A DNA stretch of 64,000 nucleotides from Owenia fusiformis (taxonomy: Eukaryota; Annelida; Polychaeta; Sabellida; Oweniidae): the NCBI GenBank assembly GCA_903813345.2, contig CAIIXF020000003.1, forward strand, positions 180,730 to 244,729, read 5' to 3'. The position numbers and the translations under genes were made by a program. This document shows, piece by piece, positions 43,261-53,695 of this stretch. Positions within the stretch are counted from its first letter, which is position 1. Each line of letters starts with the position of its first letter. The notes beneath the pieces were generated by a model, which saw only the letters and a program-made list of their open reading frames with translations, made no database searches and had not been told where the DNA came from.

Positions 43261-44004
43261 TTTTAGGTGTAATATAAAGAATACAATGTTACATAATACT
43301 TTGGAAAATATTTAAGCGTTTGGCCCCACATTGGCTGAGGTTGGGGTCATTAAGTTCAGCAAGGGTGTATTGACTTGACATTGGATGTGTTCTATTGACT
43401 TAACATGTGGATACCATCAGGTTCCAATGGAGGCCATTGGTTTCTATTGATTTTCACAAAAATACCTAAAATACACTATGACCTGAATCGATTGCAAATT
43501 AAATAATTTCACAATATGACACAAATGGTATTTCAGATCAGATGTGCAAATATAAAGTTTGCAATCGATTCAGGTCATACTTCAAATTAAAAGATTATTC
43601 ATTTTTTTCATCATTTTTTTCCTACAAAATGGCTATAGAAAAATGCTTCAAAAGCAACTTTTACACTTATGAAATATCATACAACTTTGTAAATCCAAAG
43701 ATTATACTGTTATGATTCATTGATTAATAACATATTTTGATAAGATGTAGGGATGTGTAGGATGCAAATGGATTTTGACAGACACAAAAAGACTTCCTGG
43801 TTTGGCATCTCTACCCCTGTACACTTTATGATTGAATATTGCCCTAAAAAGTGGCCCATTCATCAATACAGTGCTGAATATAGGTCAACAAGATACTAGT
43901 GTACATATAAATGTAATAATAAAAGCAGTATATTTATTTTAAAAATCAGATGAATTTATTTTTGTTCATGGGGAGATCATAATGGCAGGTGTACAAGATC
44001 CTTT
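43209..44004. repeat. 44-bp perfect inverted repeat around a ~700-bp insert
   Basis: The sequence with GTTCATGGGGAGATCATAAT and GGCAGGTGTACAAGATCC is present at 43961-44004 on the plus strand and at 43209-43252 on the minus strand. The repeated piece belongs to the RT fragment. The insert holds a second hairpin, ATGACCTGAATCGATTGCAA (43478) with its complement at 43558-43578. Confidence 0.85.
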
Positions 44005-44009
44005 GTTTG

Positions 44010-45060
44010 CCTGTGTCTCAGTATAATGAATTTGTCATCAAAGTCTCTTCTGCATCCAGGACATATTTTTGCCCTACATGTTTCCTTTAAAACGAACACC
44101 CAATCTTGCTTGAAGGTGGACATTGTCCATGGTGTTCCCCTTCTAAACTCTTGTGAAATACCTTCCCCATGTGCTGTTATTTGATAATTTTTTGTTTGAC
44201 TAAATCCAGGTATTCTTTCTTTTACAGATTGCGGACACAGAAATTATATGCGGATAACTAATGGTTTGCGGATACCTAATGGATTTGCGGATAGTTTCAT
44301 GAATACCACGCAATGCAAGAGCCTAGAAGTAAATTCAGGGAATACCTTAGATCATTACTTGCTACAGAGAACATATCATCTATTATAATATTTGGTTTCT
44401 AATTAACTTGTTATAATAAAAGCATTGAAACTTTAGAGATATGTTATTGTGCCCACCTCAGGCACATATAAATGCTGAGAAAAGTCAAACCCCTCTTCCT
44501 TGAGTCTGCACACAGTATGCCTATACAGAAGAGTAGCTGCTAGTCACCTCATCTTTTTAATATGGGTTGGGTACAAATCCATCTGGAACCAGCTTTGCCC
44601 TCTCAATTGAGATAGACTGCTCAAATGGTAGCTGCTGGATACCATGTACAAGTAGTGTTACTAGAAGGGTTTGTGGCACATAAACTTTTGAATGTCTTTC
44701 TATGACCTTGTTTCCAACAATCCCTAAAACACAGAACACTTGAAAATGACTACAATTTAGAAAATGGCCCTCTATCTAAATACATGTACCAGAATTTCAT
44801 AGTGAATTCAAATAAGCAGTCAGCAGATATATCAGATATATCTCACCTACAGTCTTTAAATTTTGGGTTGTCTAAACTCAAAAACTCAATAAAAAAGTAG
44901 TATTTTAAAATGATTAACTGACACTGTAATTAAAAGGCAATGAGAGAGAACAGCTCTCTCTGATGACATTTTCAATCGGATGATTTCTTTATACTTAGAA
45001 TGACAGACATTCACCTCCAATTGCTCAATATCACTCATTGCTAAATCTTACACTGTACCT
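44010..45060. other. No recognised gene; short RT-related repeat
   Basis: At about 44828-44885 a short match (TATATCTCACCTAC and GGGTTGTCTAAACTC) to the RT region 51905-51950 is visible. The rest is AT-rich; a three-fold GCGGAxA motif lies at 44230-44300. Confidence 0.45.
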
Positions 45061-45182
45061 CTCAGGTTCTTGAAACGGAGTAATAGGCTGATGTCTCTGA
45101 GTCTCCTCAACACGTTGACGTTGCTTGCTAAGTTCCATTACAACTTTTGGTCCTTTCCCTTTGGCACTTGTGCTTAGATATC
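45060..45182 (-). repeat. Interspersed repeat family A, coding-like copy
   Basis: The minus-strand frame is open here and reads STSAKGKGPKVVMELSKQRQ, then RVEETQRHQPITPFQEPER. The first 20 residues are shared with the family A copies at 25560 and 51080, while the rest is unique to this copy. It gives the clearest view that family A includes coding sequence. Confidence 0.55.
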
Positions 45183-45230
45183 TGAATGGGTTACCCACTC
45201 TGGACTGATTCAGGACTAATTGTATTTAAT

Positions 45231-45311
45231 CTCCTTTCTGGTTGGAGTCCATTGGTTCTCCTTTCCGGTTGGTCTACATTGATTCTACTTTCTCGATGGT
45301 CCCCATTGGTG
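45231..45311 (+). repeat. Three-copy 27-bp tandem repeat
   Basis: Units based on CTCCTTTCTGGTTGG followed by AGTCCATTGGTT are repeated three times with substitutions. It gives a 9-residue period (LSGWSPLVL-like) in a 66-codon plus-strand frame judged non-genic. Confidence 0.65.
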
Positions 45312-45962
45312 TTGGATGGGGTCCTTGCATATCAGGTAAAGGTAGCTAAAAATAAATGTACATATAAATTAGAAATTAACTCTTGAAATAGAGGTGAAAG
45401 TAATGCATTTATTGGAGATGATATGGTAACTATGAGGCTGTTTTTTGTTAAGTGCTGGCAAGGATTTAAGCATTTGTGTCCAAAATGGCAGACAAGATGT
45501 AGGTATCATGTAGAATTTTTCAAACCGCATCTGTAAAATACAATACAAAGAAGGATGGAAGAGCCTAGGCTGACAATATGTAGTGAGGGACATAAAAATA
45601 AATACTTAATTCAAACACACAGACATACAGGTTGCCTTGCCCTGCCAAAGCATTAACTTAGGCTCCATTCCAGCTTCTTAGGATAAACAGAAACTGACAA
45701 ACTTCTCCAAATACATTTCAAATATTCATTCAAATATGTTGGAGAACCCCTTTTGTTCAATGACATCAACAATCTGAAATAAAAATTAATGTTTTCTAAG
45801 GCCTAGATATTTACATACATTCTTTAGGAACCCTTCTTAATTGAGGATTGGTTTTTTTAGCTTCCAACATAACCTTGACAAATCATCAATGATTTCAGTC
45901 TTAACTTGACTTAATAGACAATTGCATGTAAAAAGGATAACATATAAATAGTACTGTATGTG

Positions 45963-46005
45963 TTGGGCTCACATGATGTTGCTCAAAAGTGAATGATGGC
46001 TAAAT
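45963..46005 (+). repeat. Short dispersed repeat shared with 53035-53077
   Basis: GGGCTCACATGATGTTGCTC then AAAAGTGAATGATGGCTAAA occurs here and, with a few changes, just before the 24-bp minisatellite at 53035. Confidence 0.6.
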
Positions 46006-46308
46006 TTTTTAAGATTAGAGTGCTGCAGTTCAATGTTGATTTCATTCACTCGTTTCCCCTCAGTCAGTTCCTTAGCCGCGCATTAGGGGTACCATTCCAA
46101 TTAAATAAATGCATTGGTTGATGTTTCAAAATTAAAGACAAAGTTTGCAATCAACAATCGAGTACCATCTCTTATTTTTTTGTTTTTCCTGTCTATTGAA
46201 AACTCAGCGGTGTGTTGATAGAAGAATGGTGAAATAAAACAACACAAGGAGCTCATGCATCTTGAAATCACTACCTTATCCAAGGGGATTTAGGGTATGA
46301 TGATCTCA

Positions 46309-46692
46309 CTACCACACTACCTGCAACAAATATGAAGTACAATATGTATAAAATACAGTTATAATTATGTGTACAATTATAAAGTATGTTGTGTTCGTTT
46401 TAATATTATTGATTCCCATTTTATGCATATCTACCTTTGTAATACACCCTGGCATTATTTCTCTTTGGAAGACCATTCTTCCATGCCCAGGGGCCATCTC
46501 CTTCTTCTTTTCCAAGTAGGATGGGTGATCCCAAGCTCCTAGGTTTTTGAGGAGAGACCAGAACCTCTTGTAAATTTTCTTCCTTACTCTGCTATTCCTC
46601 TCACACGGAATATAGCCAGGCCCAAAGCACGTCTGGCTCATCCCAACATCCGCCCCACATGGCTCTAGGAAACATTGGGGGCATAATACCAT
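46309..46692 (-). pseudogene. Cysteine-rich coding fragment of an unnamed invertebrate family
   Basis: The minus-strand frame starts after a TTTTTTAG acceptor with MVLCPQCFLEPCGADVG. It passes a helical basic part (RVRKKIYKRFWSLLKNLGAW) and reaches FQREIMPGCITKV, after which the frame becomes random hydrophobic sequence, presumably intron. The useful part is about 46692-46430. The R-E-(I/V)-M-P-x-C motif recalls a C-terminal domain seen in unannotated invertebrate proteins, but I cannot name it. It lies 120 bases downstream of the YqaJ exon on the same strand and may be from the same or a neighbouring gene. Confidence 0.4.
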
Positions 46693-46814
46693 CTAAAAAA
46701 TATACAATGATATAATCGCTAGAAATGGAAATAAGAAATACAGAGCATGGACATATGCTATTTTTCTATGGTCAACGTATATCAAATGTTCTAAAAAACC
46801 ACAGAGTCCCAACT

Positions 46815-47035
46815 TACCTTGTACCTGATAATTGCTGTGGTCTATTTAAAGTGCCATTAATACATTCGATGTAAAAACTTTCTTGCTGAAGGAGTTTATG
46901 TGGAGTCAACTCTTTAAAAGAGTGTGGACATTTCACTTCCAGCAAAATATTGCCTGTGTAGGAAAGGTCCCAGCATGAAAACAGAGGCAGTCGTTTCTTG
47001 TAAGATCTCAGAGCGTCACATTTTGAAACCTTAAA
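46815..47035 (-). pseudogene. YqaJ-type nuclease fragment with splice donor
   Basis: The minus-strand frame reads through GNILLEVKCPHSFKELTPHK and ESFYIECINGTL. It shifts frame, gives HSNYQVQ, and reaches a GTAAGT donor at about 46810-46816. The L-L-E-x-K-C-P motif carries the catalytic E-x-K of the YqaJ/lambda-exonuclease-like fold, and S-x-Y-(Y)-Q-V-Q-G is the next conserved block. The frameshift between the blocks makes it a pseudogene, unless the sequence is wrong there. In invertebrates YqaJ domains often follow SWIM fingers; the SWIM fragments here lie in the inverted arms far away. Confidence 0.65.
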
Positions 47036-47449
47036 CTATTCAAGGTTTTGTGAAAATTACTCATTTTCAGAGTCCGAGTCAGAATGACATAAGAATCACT
47101 GCAAGGAGATATAAAGAACCTGTGTTTTTGTTTGGTTAAAGAAAACACAGAATGAAGTCCTGTGCTAAGGGCCCTTGTGAAAAGAGCGTAGATAATTTAG
47201 TAAGCTTTCAAATTTGTTGTGGCATTTGTGTTGGGGCCGTGCAACAGTAAATTGGTAAATTCATGCAGTCGTACTCATATCTTTCAGAAGTTGAGCAGAC
47301 TCTACATTTTTATGTCATTGTGCTTTGGATTAGATGCTATAATATAAAGATTATAATTAAAAAAAATAAAAATAAAGAAGAAATTCACAAATTTACATTT
47401 TTCTTATCTGGTTCAAGATCTTCATTCTTCTCATTTTCTGATAGTCTTC

Positions 47450-47630
47450 TGTATATTTAAAAGAAATGTAAATAATGACTACTGTTATTTTGAAATAGGA
47501 TGACTTCATTCTTCAATAATTGCAGTCATTATTTTCATTGAGGTTGTGGCACAACTTATTTTCCGTTTAAGTTGGCCTTCAGTGCAGCTATTTGTTCAAG
47601 TTGCCATTTTGCTCAATAGATCTCAATTCA
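47450..47630 (-). repeat. Dispersed repeat related to 13585-13745
   Basis: Matches 13585-13745 in the same orientation and abuts the RecQ-like remnant, linking this repeat family to the helicase. Confidence 0.65.
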
Positions 47631-47850
47631 AAAAATTGTGCTGAAAGGCACATAGTTTTTCCATATCCCGTAGGAAGGAAGGTAATTGTATCCTTCTTGT
47701 TGTAACATTGATAAGCTATTTACAGCTGCTCATCCTTCAACACTATATCCGTCATTTTGAAGTTAGCTTTATCTGTTAAATGCATCAAAGAACCCTTTCT
47801 TACTTTGAACGTCTGATATATTTTTGGTTACTACTGCTATACTGGTATTG
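47631..47850 (-). pseudogene. RecQ-like helicase remnant with Walker A
   Basis: The minus-strand reading parallels the 5365-5500 copy: ISDV, a basic helix, then VLKDEQL, a TAA stop, IAYQCYNKKDTITFLPTGYG and KTMCLSA. LPTGYGKT is a Walker A motif typical of RecQ-like helicases. At least two further stops occur in the N-terminal part, so the copy is dead. It shows the expected continuation of the gap-truncated copy at 5365. Later helicase motifs (DEAH, SAT, motif VI) were not found downstream on this strand. Confidence 0.65.
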
Positions 47851-48536
47851 AAATTGTACCCTTAAACCGATGTTGAAACCTGTTGCAACTAAACAAGATC
47901 AGAAGCTACAAAATAATATGACACCCACCCAGACTTTAGAGGGTACACTATTTTATACCCAACGTAATACAACATGAGAGATCATCACCTGTATAGTATA
48001 TTGATGTATGTATTGTATGTATTGTGCCTATTCATTTAAATCTTTCCAGGCACATTCATTTAACCAATTTGTATATGCAGTACTTTCCACTTCTGAGAGA
48101 AATATAATCCTACCCAATTCCCTATCCTGAAAATTAGCTGTTCATTTAATTCAAATTGTGAGAAGAATTCACTCAAATTGAGCATGTTTTATACGAAATG
48201 ATTACATGGAGACATCTAAATCATCTTATTAAGCCCGATAATACTAGGAACTATATTCTGGACTTCCCAATGGTCTTGACAAGTTAGGCAACACTTTTGG
48301 GTCATCTTGTTCACTTTCTGGTACAGATGGTGGCGAGGAGGTATAATCGTGTTCTGTCGAATTTGTGGGTGGCAAGGGTTGGTCATTTGATTCTCCAAAT
48401 ATCAACTTTCTTCTCTTCACACTTCTTTGGGTATGTCAGGACTTGTTGGAAGAGGGTTGGAGTATGTTGGCTTGCCATCTTAAAAATGAAGATAGCAAAC
48501 TCTCTGGTCAGGTGATGGTTCCAAAAGGTTAGACCA

Positions 48537-48682
48537 TATATGGACACAACTATTGCTGCCCTTTATTAAAAGATGTCGTGGTGATCAACTGTCCCGTTTT
48601 TGACCAAAAATATGGACGCGATTATTGCAGCCCTTTACTATAAGATGTCGTGGCGATCACTGCAAATTTTTTTTGACCAAAA
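48537..48682 (+). repeat. Two-copy ~73-bp tandem repeat
   Basis: Units start TATATGGACACAACTATTGC and TATGGACGCGATTATTGCAG, and each ends TTTTTGACCAAAAA. Identity is roughly 80 percent with one small indel. Confidence 0.75.
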
Positions 48683-48990
48683 ACCACCCACATGTTTTTC
48701 TGAAATGTTATCCTGATTTTCAATAACTTCCAGCCCTGCTTTTTTAATTTCTGTTGCATCAATATGTTGTGTTTTGAGACAAATAATTCCTTTTAGATAA
48801 CATTGAAAACAATGTTTCCCATGCATAGTGGAGATTATTCTGGTAACTTCTTCATTGGATTTATGTTTCCTAAGAACATGGTGATGCAGCGGAGTCTGCA
48901 TTGCACTAGCAGTTGTCGTCCCATTTTCTAAGCAAAACCAGCATGGTCTTATAGGTTTTTCCTACAATAGAATATGTTGCTGAGGAAATT
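48640..48990 (-). pseudogene. Zinc-finger-like fragment of an unnamed mobile-element family
   Basis: The minus strand reads KPIRPCWFCLENGTTTASAM, then HHHVLRKHKSNEEVTRI. The C-x2-C ... H-x-x-x-H spacing with a following N-E-x-x-V-x-x-I helix resembles C2H2-type fingers near the N-terminus of several invertebrate repeat-encoded proteins. The frame ends at 48638. Whether a recombinase or other enzyme domain followed cannot be seen. Confidence 0.4.
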
Positions 48991-49081
48991 AAAGAAAATG
49001 GTACTTGAACTAATTTACCTTATTGCATTTATTTTCTGATTTTTACCTGTAGACCATATCTTATAGTCAACCACTGCCTTG

Positions 49082-49354
49082 TTATTCTGAAGCAATGTGG
49101 CTTGATGTGCCCTTAAAACAACATACATCAACAACAAAGCATTGTTGTGGTTTATGAATCGCAGAACCGAAATACTTCCCATAAAAAATCAATTTTTTAT
49201 GTATTGCGTCGTCAACAATTCCATAATATGGGCATGCTTTGAGGTCAGAGAGTATCGACTCATCTATAGACTCGCTGAGACAGTGTCTTGCATGCAGTAC
49301 TGGCAAAGTATCATTTTTGACCCTGCATATTTGAGAGCGATGTTTGTTGAGCAT
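49082..49354 (-). pseudogene. Possible hAT-like (ZMYM/ZNF862-type) fragment
   Basis: A 90-codon minus-strand frame includes ARHCLSESIDESILSDLKAC then PYYGIVDDAIHK. An L-x-x-S-x-(Y/F)-(Y/F)-x-I-x-x-D-E pattern is the first catalytic-aspartate region of hAT-like domesticated proteins; here the residue after D is D, not E. About 45 bases of the same sequence recur near 62375-62425. The assignment is weak. Confidence 0.3.
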
Positions 49355-49458
49355 GGAGAGAGAAGACTATAGCATGTGTGGTTGTAGAAGATAATGTCGG
49401 TTTCATAAATTGGGCCTGAGGTAAATACATATCATAAATGTAGCAAGTGTTTCTCCCA

Positions 49459-49627
49459 ATACATACAAAGTGGCCAAAAGATTGAACATTTTTTATTTAA
49501 TTGTAACTTTTTTATTTATTAAGGATTTCCTTCAATATTTTGGGAAATGAAAGTGCAATCTATTGTGGACATTTTGTCTAAAATTCAGTTAATGTGCACT
49601 GTGAAAGTTACTCAATCAAGCAGGTAT
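49459..49627. repeat. 169-bp mariner-end fragment flanked by a 15-bp duplication
   Basis: The block is almost identical (about two differences) to 50527-50697. It is bounded on both sides by CAAGTGTTTCTCCCA (49444-49458 and 49628-49642). A 15-bp duplication is far longer than the TA of mariner transposition. It fits target-primed insertion or a templated-repair insertion. Confidence 0.85.
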
Positions 49628-49642
49628 CAAGTGTTTCTCCCA

Positions 49643-50520
49643 TGCATGAAATAGTCTGTGCTAGTGTGCTCATATGAATGCATCATTTTTTTAATAATTG
49701 ATTTTGACCATATCAAACATTTCCAAATGCTAATTGTTAGTATGGATATAAGATAAATGGTTGTATCCTATTAAACAAATAGGTCTATACCTTTAGTTTA
49801 TTCCTGGATAAAATAAGTACTAACCCATGCTCATTACAATCTGGGCAGCATGGTGAGTGCATTCTGTTTTGTGTTTGAGTACTCCTCTCCAACCTATTAG
49901 ACTAGAATCTCATGAAAGTGAAAGTGTTTATATTTTAACAAGCCAACAAGAGACCTTTATTGAATGATTGAATGATGATAATCCAAGTAGCAGTTCCATT
50001 TAGAATTCAAACATAGATACTGGCTGCCTTTCAGCAGAGAGCAGGTGGCCAAAAGCCTCATATCCAAAAGGAATTGCTCACAGCCTAGGGAATGTCATTC
50101 TATTGAAATTAACCCGTAGGCAGGTATGTCTGAGGTAATAAAGTATGAACACTGTTATGGAACTAAGTCCAGCTTTCTTGGTCCATTCTCAATAAAAGTT
50201 TCCAGAACATTTTCATCAGTTTGATGGATTTCCTTGTGTATTTGGAGTAATGCACATGCAGTTGGACTCCTCACCCATTGTAAAACGTATGTATCTTTTT
50301 TAAACCTCTTCATGGTGCCAAAACTCCTTTCTGCTATACATGTTGTGACTCCCCAAAGTACCCATAATTAAGGGTTTTCCTTTGAAGGAATTTGAAGGAG
50401 TGGAAAAGAAATTCTCTTTGCCTTTTCGATATTTCTAACTTTGCAATGCTTTTCAAGCTTCTTTTTTAATGTCTTTTCAAAATAATATATTTACAGATAA
50501 TCATTTTTACAAAAAAGTTC
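49643..50520. other. No recognised gene
   Basis: Sequence between the two mariner-end copies. Short inverted stretches only; no coding motif. Confidence 0.5.
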
Positions 50521-50526
50521 TGTATC

Positions 50527-50790
50527 AATACATACAAGGTGGCCAAAAGATTGAAAATTTTTTATTTAATTGTAACTTTTTTATTTATTAAGGATTTCCT
50601 TCAATATTTTGGGAAATGAAAGTGCAATCTATTGTGGACATTTTGTCTAAAATTCAGTTAATGTGCACTGTGAAAGTTACTCAATCAAGCAGGTATTCAA
50701 TTGGACCCCCTCCTTCCTGAATTATCCGCTTGAGCCGCATTCTCCACTCATTTATGGATTCATCAATTAGTTCTTGAGATTTTATTCATC
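50527..50790 (-). mobile_element. Tc1/mariner element 3' end with transposase C-terminus
   Basis: The outer 170 bases (50527-50697), beginning CATACAAGGTGGCCAAAAG, look like a mariner terminal region. Inside it the minus strand reads LIDESINEWRMRLKRIIQEG, then GGPIEYLLD and a stop near 50690. The (I)-N-E-W-x-x-R-L-x-x-x-I-x-x-x-G-G-x-(I/F)-E-x-L-L end is the usual C-terminus of Tc1-like transposases. The rest of the transposase is missing upstream, so this is a truncated element end. Confidence 0.75.
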
Positions 50791-51074
50791 TAGCGAGAAG
50801 CTAGAGTAGGCTCCTTGCTGACTGCTGATGGCTGCGCCCTATCTTTCATGGTTCACCTTTGACTGCTGGCCTCCTGTTGTGCTTTCAGTTTCCTTGCACT
50901 AACTATATTTGGTGTACTTTTTTTGTCTGATTCATAATATCCAATGCCCATATGAGTTCTATAGGATTTAGTGTTCATATTGGTAGGGGGCAGGGGGGGG
51001 GGGGGCAATCCTAATGTTGAGTTTTCATACAATTGGCTATAAAACATCCAACACATACATATTACAGGTAAATA

Positions 51075-51380
51075 TATAAGCACTAGTGCCAAAGGAAAAG
51101 GACCAAAAGTTGTAATGGAACTTAGCAAGAAAAAACAAACTCTAAGTGCATACCAGTCAAGAAAAACAAACCCCATATAGCTCAAAACCATGATCTAACG
51201 TGAAAAGAAATAATGTCTTATACCCCCTTTCCCCCCCACCATTCAAGAACCAATATCACAATCCAAGACCAGAAGACCAAGACCATATTTCATTCATACT
51301 GAAGTCATTACAATACATGTTGAAGAAAAAATTAGAAATTGATAGCCAATTGATAGCCAATACTCATAACCTCAAAAATA
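51075..51380 (+). repeat. Interspersed repeat family A, longest copy
   Basis: Matches 25560-25730 over its first 165 bases and 490-640 over its last 150 bases, so it joins both halves of family A. It lies 260 bases from the RT remnant that starts at 51644, which supports a retroelement origin. It is preceded by a G-rich run near 50990-51004. Confidence 0.8.
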
Positions 51381-51643
51381 GTTGTCTCCAAGTCCATAGG
51401 CGTTTCAAAGGGTCAACATCCATTCACAAAAGCCGTCGCCATAGTCCATAAAACACAATAATTCACAATGGTCATCAGGAGAAAACTATGGCTGGTTTTG
51501 ATCCCTATTTCTCAACCATTAATGCCATAGCCGGGATCCACCTCAAAAGGTGCCAAGTGAAAATATTGTGAGTTCATTGCCAATATCTTAAACAATTCCT
51601 ACATCCTTTAGCATCTCAAGTGGTAAAACTTGAAACTTCAAAA

Positions 51644-52260
51644 CTAAATATTTAGAGCATGCCCTGCCAAATCTAAATATTTAGAGCATGCCCTGCCATA
51701 TCTAATAAGCTGGGATACATAGACCCCATATGCTGGATTTAATGGAATATTACTGTCTAAATGGGGAAAATTCACAATATCAAAGTTGAAATCATCTCGT
51801 TTATCGTACAACTTACAATATATACTGTTGTCTTGTTCAATGTTAATGAGAAGGTCAAGATAAGGCGCATTCATGTTCGATTCATAACTCTAACTCGGAA
51901 GGGTATATCTCATTTACAAAATTTTCAAATCCAGGGTTGTCCAAACTCAACAGGTCATCTATATACCTATCTGTTTTATTAAAAAGTTTAGCTATGTAGA
52001 ATTTTGTCTTATCTTTTATCTTCTTTTGCAAATACTTAAATTCATACGAGAATAGAAAAAGGTCTGCCAAAAGAGGAGCACAATCTGTCCCCATTGGTAT
52101 TCCTATATTTTGACGTAAAACAGTATTTCCAAACTTTACATAAATGTTATCATTCAAAAAGCCTAAAACCTCACAAAGTTGTATTGCAGTAAAAAATATA
52201 CTTTTTATGTTGATCACTAGAAAAAGAAAGCTCTATTTGAACTACAATTTACGAATTTAA
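51644..52260 (-). pseudogene. Penelope-like/unclassified reverse transcriptase with YIDD box
   Basis: Minus strand. First frame (52217-51882): a hydrophobic lead, RQNIGIPMGTDCAPLLADLF, then DRYIDDLLSLDNPGFENFV and NEIYPSELEL. A frameshift at about 51880 is followed by NAPYLDLLINIEQDNS, YCKLYDKRDDFNFDIVNFPH and AYGVYVSQLIRYGRACS. G-I-P-M-G-x-x-C-A-P-x-x-A-D-L-F and Y-I-D-D are the catalytic palm motifs. Downstream blocks are those of a large family of invertebrate RTs usually grouped with Penelope-like elements. A 31-bp tandem duplication (51642-51703) lies at the C-terminal end. No endonuclease domain seen. Confidence 0.75.
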
Positions 52261-52620
52261 ATCTACTACCTTTCATTGTGTTTTTAATGATACCAAATAT
52301 TTCCTCTTTCAATTTGTTATGGGGAATTAATGTTTAAAGTGGATATGAACAAATATGAACAAATCACTCTATTAATTTTTAAGTTATAGTAAAAAACATA
52401 AAATAACACATATAAAAATGGAGGCCATTTTCAAAATTGTAAAATAATGTGTAAAAGCTGCTATTTTTCAAGATAGTTCAATGTTTGGAAAAACATGAAA
52501 GTACCTATAAAATTTCAGACAAATTGTTAAAATACTGTTGGAATTATTGTATTTGGGATTCAAAGAATTATTTAAAAGAATTATATTGGTATAACCAACT
52601 GTAGAGATAACTTAAACTGT

Positions 52621-52906
52621 TTTCATCCTTGATAAATTTTGTTTAAGTTTTTAGGTTTAATTCTTTAATATTTATCTTACTCTCTTTAATTTCCTCTACA
52701 ATGTTACCAGCAATTTTTTCATCCTTGATAAATTTTGTTTAAGTTTTTAGGTTTAATTCTTTAATATTTATCTTACTCTCTTTAATTTCCTCTACAATGT
52801 TACCAGCAATTTTTTCATCCTTGATAAATTTTGTTTAAGTTTTTAGGTTTAATTCTTTAATATTTATCTTATTCTCTTTAATTTCCTCCACAATGTTACC
52901 AGCAAT
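52621..52906 (-). repeat. Three tandem copies of a ~96-bp unit inside the RT element
   Basis: Units start TTTCATCCTTGATAAATTTT at 52621, 52718 and 52813. Only a few bases differ between copies. On the minus strand each unit reads AGNIVEEIKESKINIKELNL followed by an in-frame stop, so the repeat is a triplication of a piece of the RT N-terminal region. The next segment toward 53000 reads NIDSEEFFILKKRWSDRFAV, which also fits that region. Confidence 0.85.
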
Positions 52907-53106
52907 TTGGATGTGTAAGATTTCCCCACTGCAAATCTATCACTCCATCTCTTTTTAAGTATGAAAAACTCCTCACTGTCTATGTTAAGTAACATCCTGA
53001 AACAAATAGTAACAAAAATAGTATCATGAGAACTGGGCTCACAGTATGTTGCTCAAAATTGAATGATGGCTAAAATGACAGAAAATAATAAAGGATCCAC
53101 GGTCGT

Positions 53107-53695
53107 GTGCTCTCCTCTCTTCCTGTCTTCCTCTTCCCCTCTCTTCCTGTCTTCCTCTTCCCCTCCTCTCTTCCTCTTCCCTTCTCCTCCTCTCTTCCTG
53201 TCTTCCTCTTCCCCTCTCCTCCTGTCTTCCTCTTCCCCTTTCCTCCTGTCTTCCTCTTCCCCTTTCCTCCTGTCTTCCTCTTCCCCTTTCCTCCTGTCTT
53301 CCTCTTCCCCTCTCCTTCTTTCTTGCTCTTCCCCTCTCCTCCTTTCTTCCTCTTCCCCTCTCCTCCTTTCTTCATCTTCCCCTCTCCTCCTTTCTTTCTC
53401 TTCCCCTCTCCTCTTTTTTTCCTCTTCTCCTCTCCTCCTTTCTTCCTCTTCTCCTCTCCTCCTTTCTTCCTCTTCCCCTCTCCCCCTTTCTTCCTCTTCC
53501 CCTCTCCCCCTTTCTTCCTCTTCCCCTCTCCCCCTTTCTTCCTCTTTCCCTCTCCTCCTGTCTTCCTCTTTTTCTCTCCTCTTGTCTTCCTTTTTCCCTC
53601 TCCTCTTGTCTTCCTCTTCCCCTCCCCTCCTGTCTTCCTCTTCCCCTCTCCTCCTTTCTTCCTCTTCCCCTCTCCTCCTTTCATCCTCTTTTCTG
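53107..53695 (+). repeat. 24-bp polypyrimidine minisatellite, about 24 copies
   Basis: The unit is close to CTTCCTCTTCCCCTCTCCTC then CTTT, repeated for about 590 bp with substitutions such as CTGT or TTTT blocks. One strand is almost pure pyrimidine, the other purine. Because 24 is a multiple of three and the unit lacks stops, frames on both strands stay open for more than 200 codons (RRRGEEEE-type on minus, SSPLLLS-type on plus). These frames are judged artefacts. Such tracts can form triplex (H-DNA) structures. Confidence 0.92.

Noticed and set aside
50853-51191. 112-codon minus-strand frame with hydrophobic segments
   Set aside because: Antisense to repeat family A and a G-run; apparent membrane segments come from T-rich sequence.
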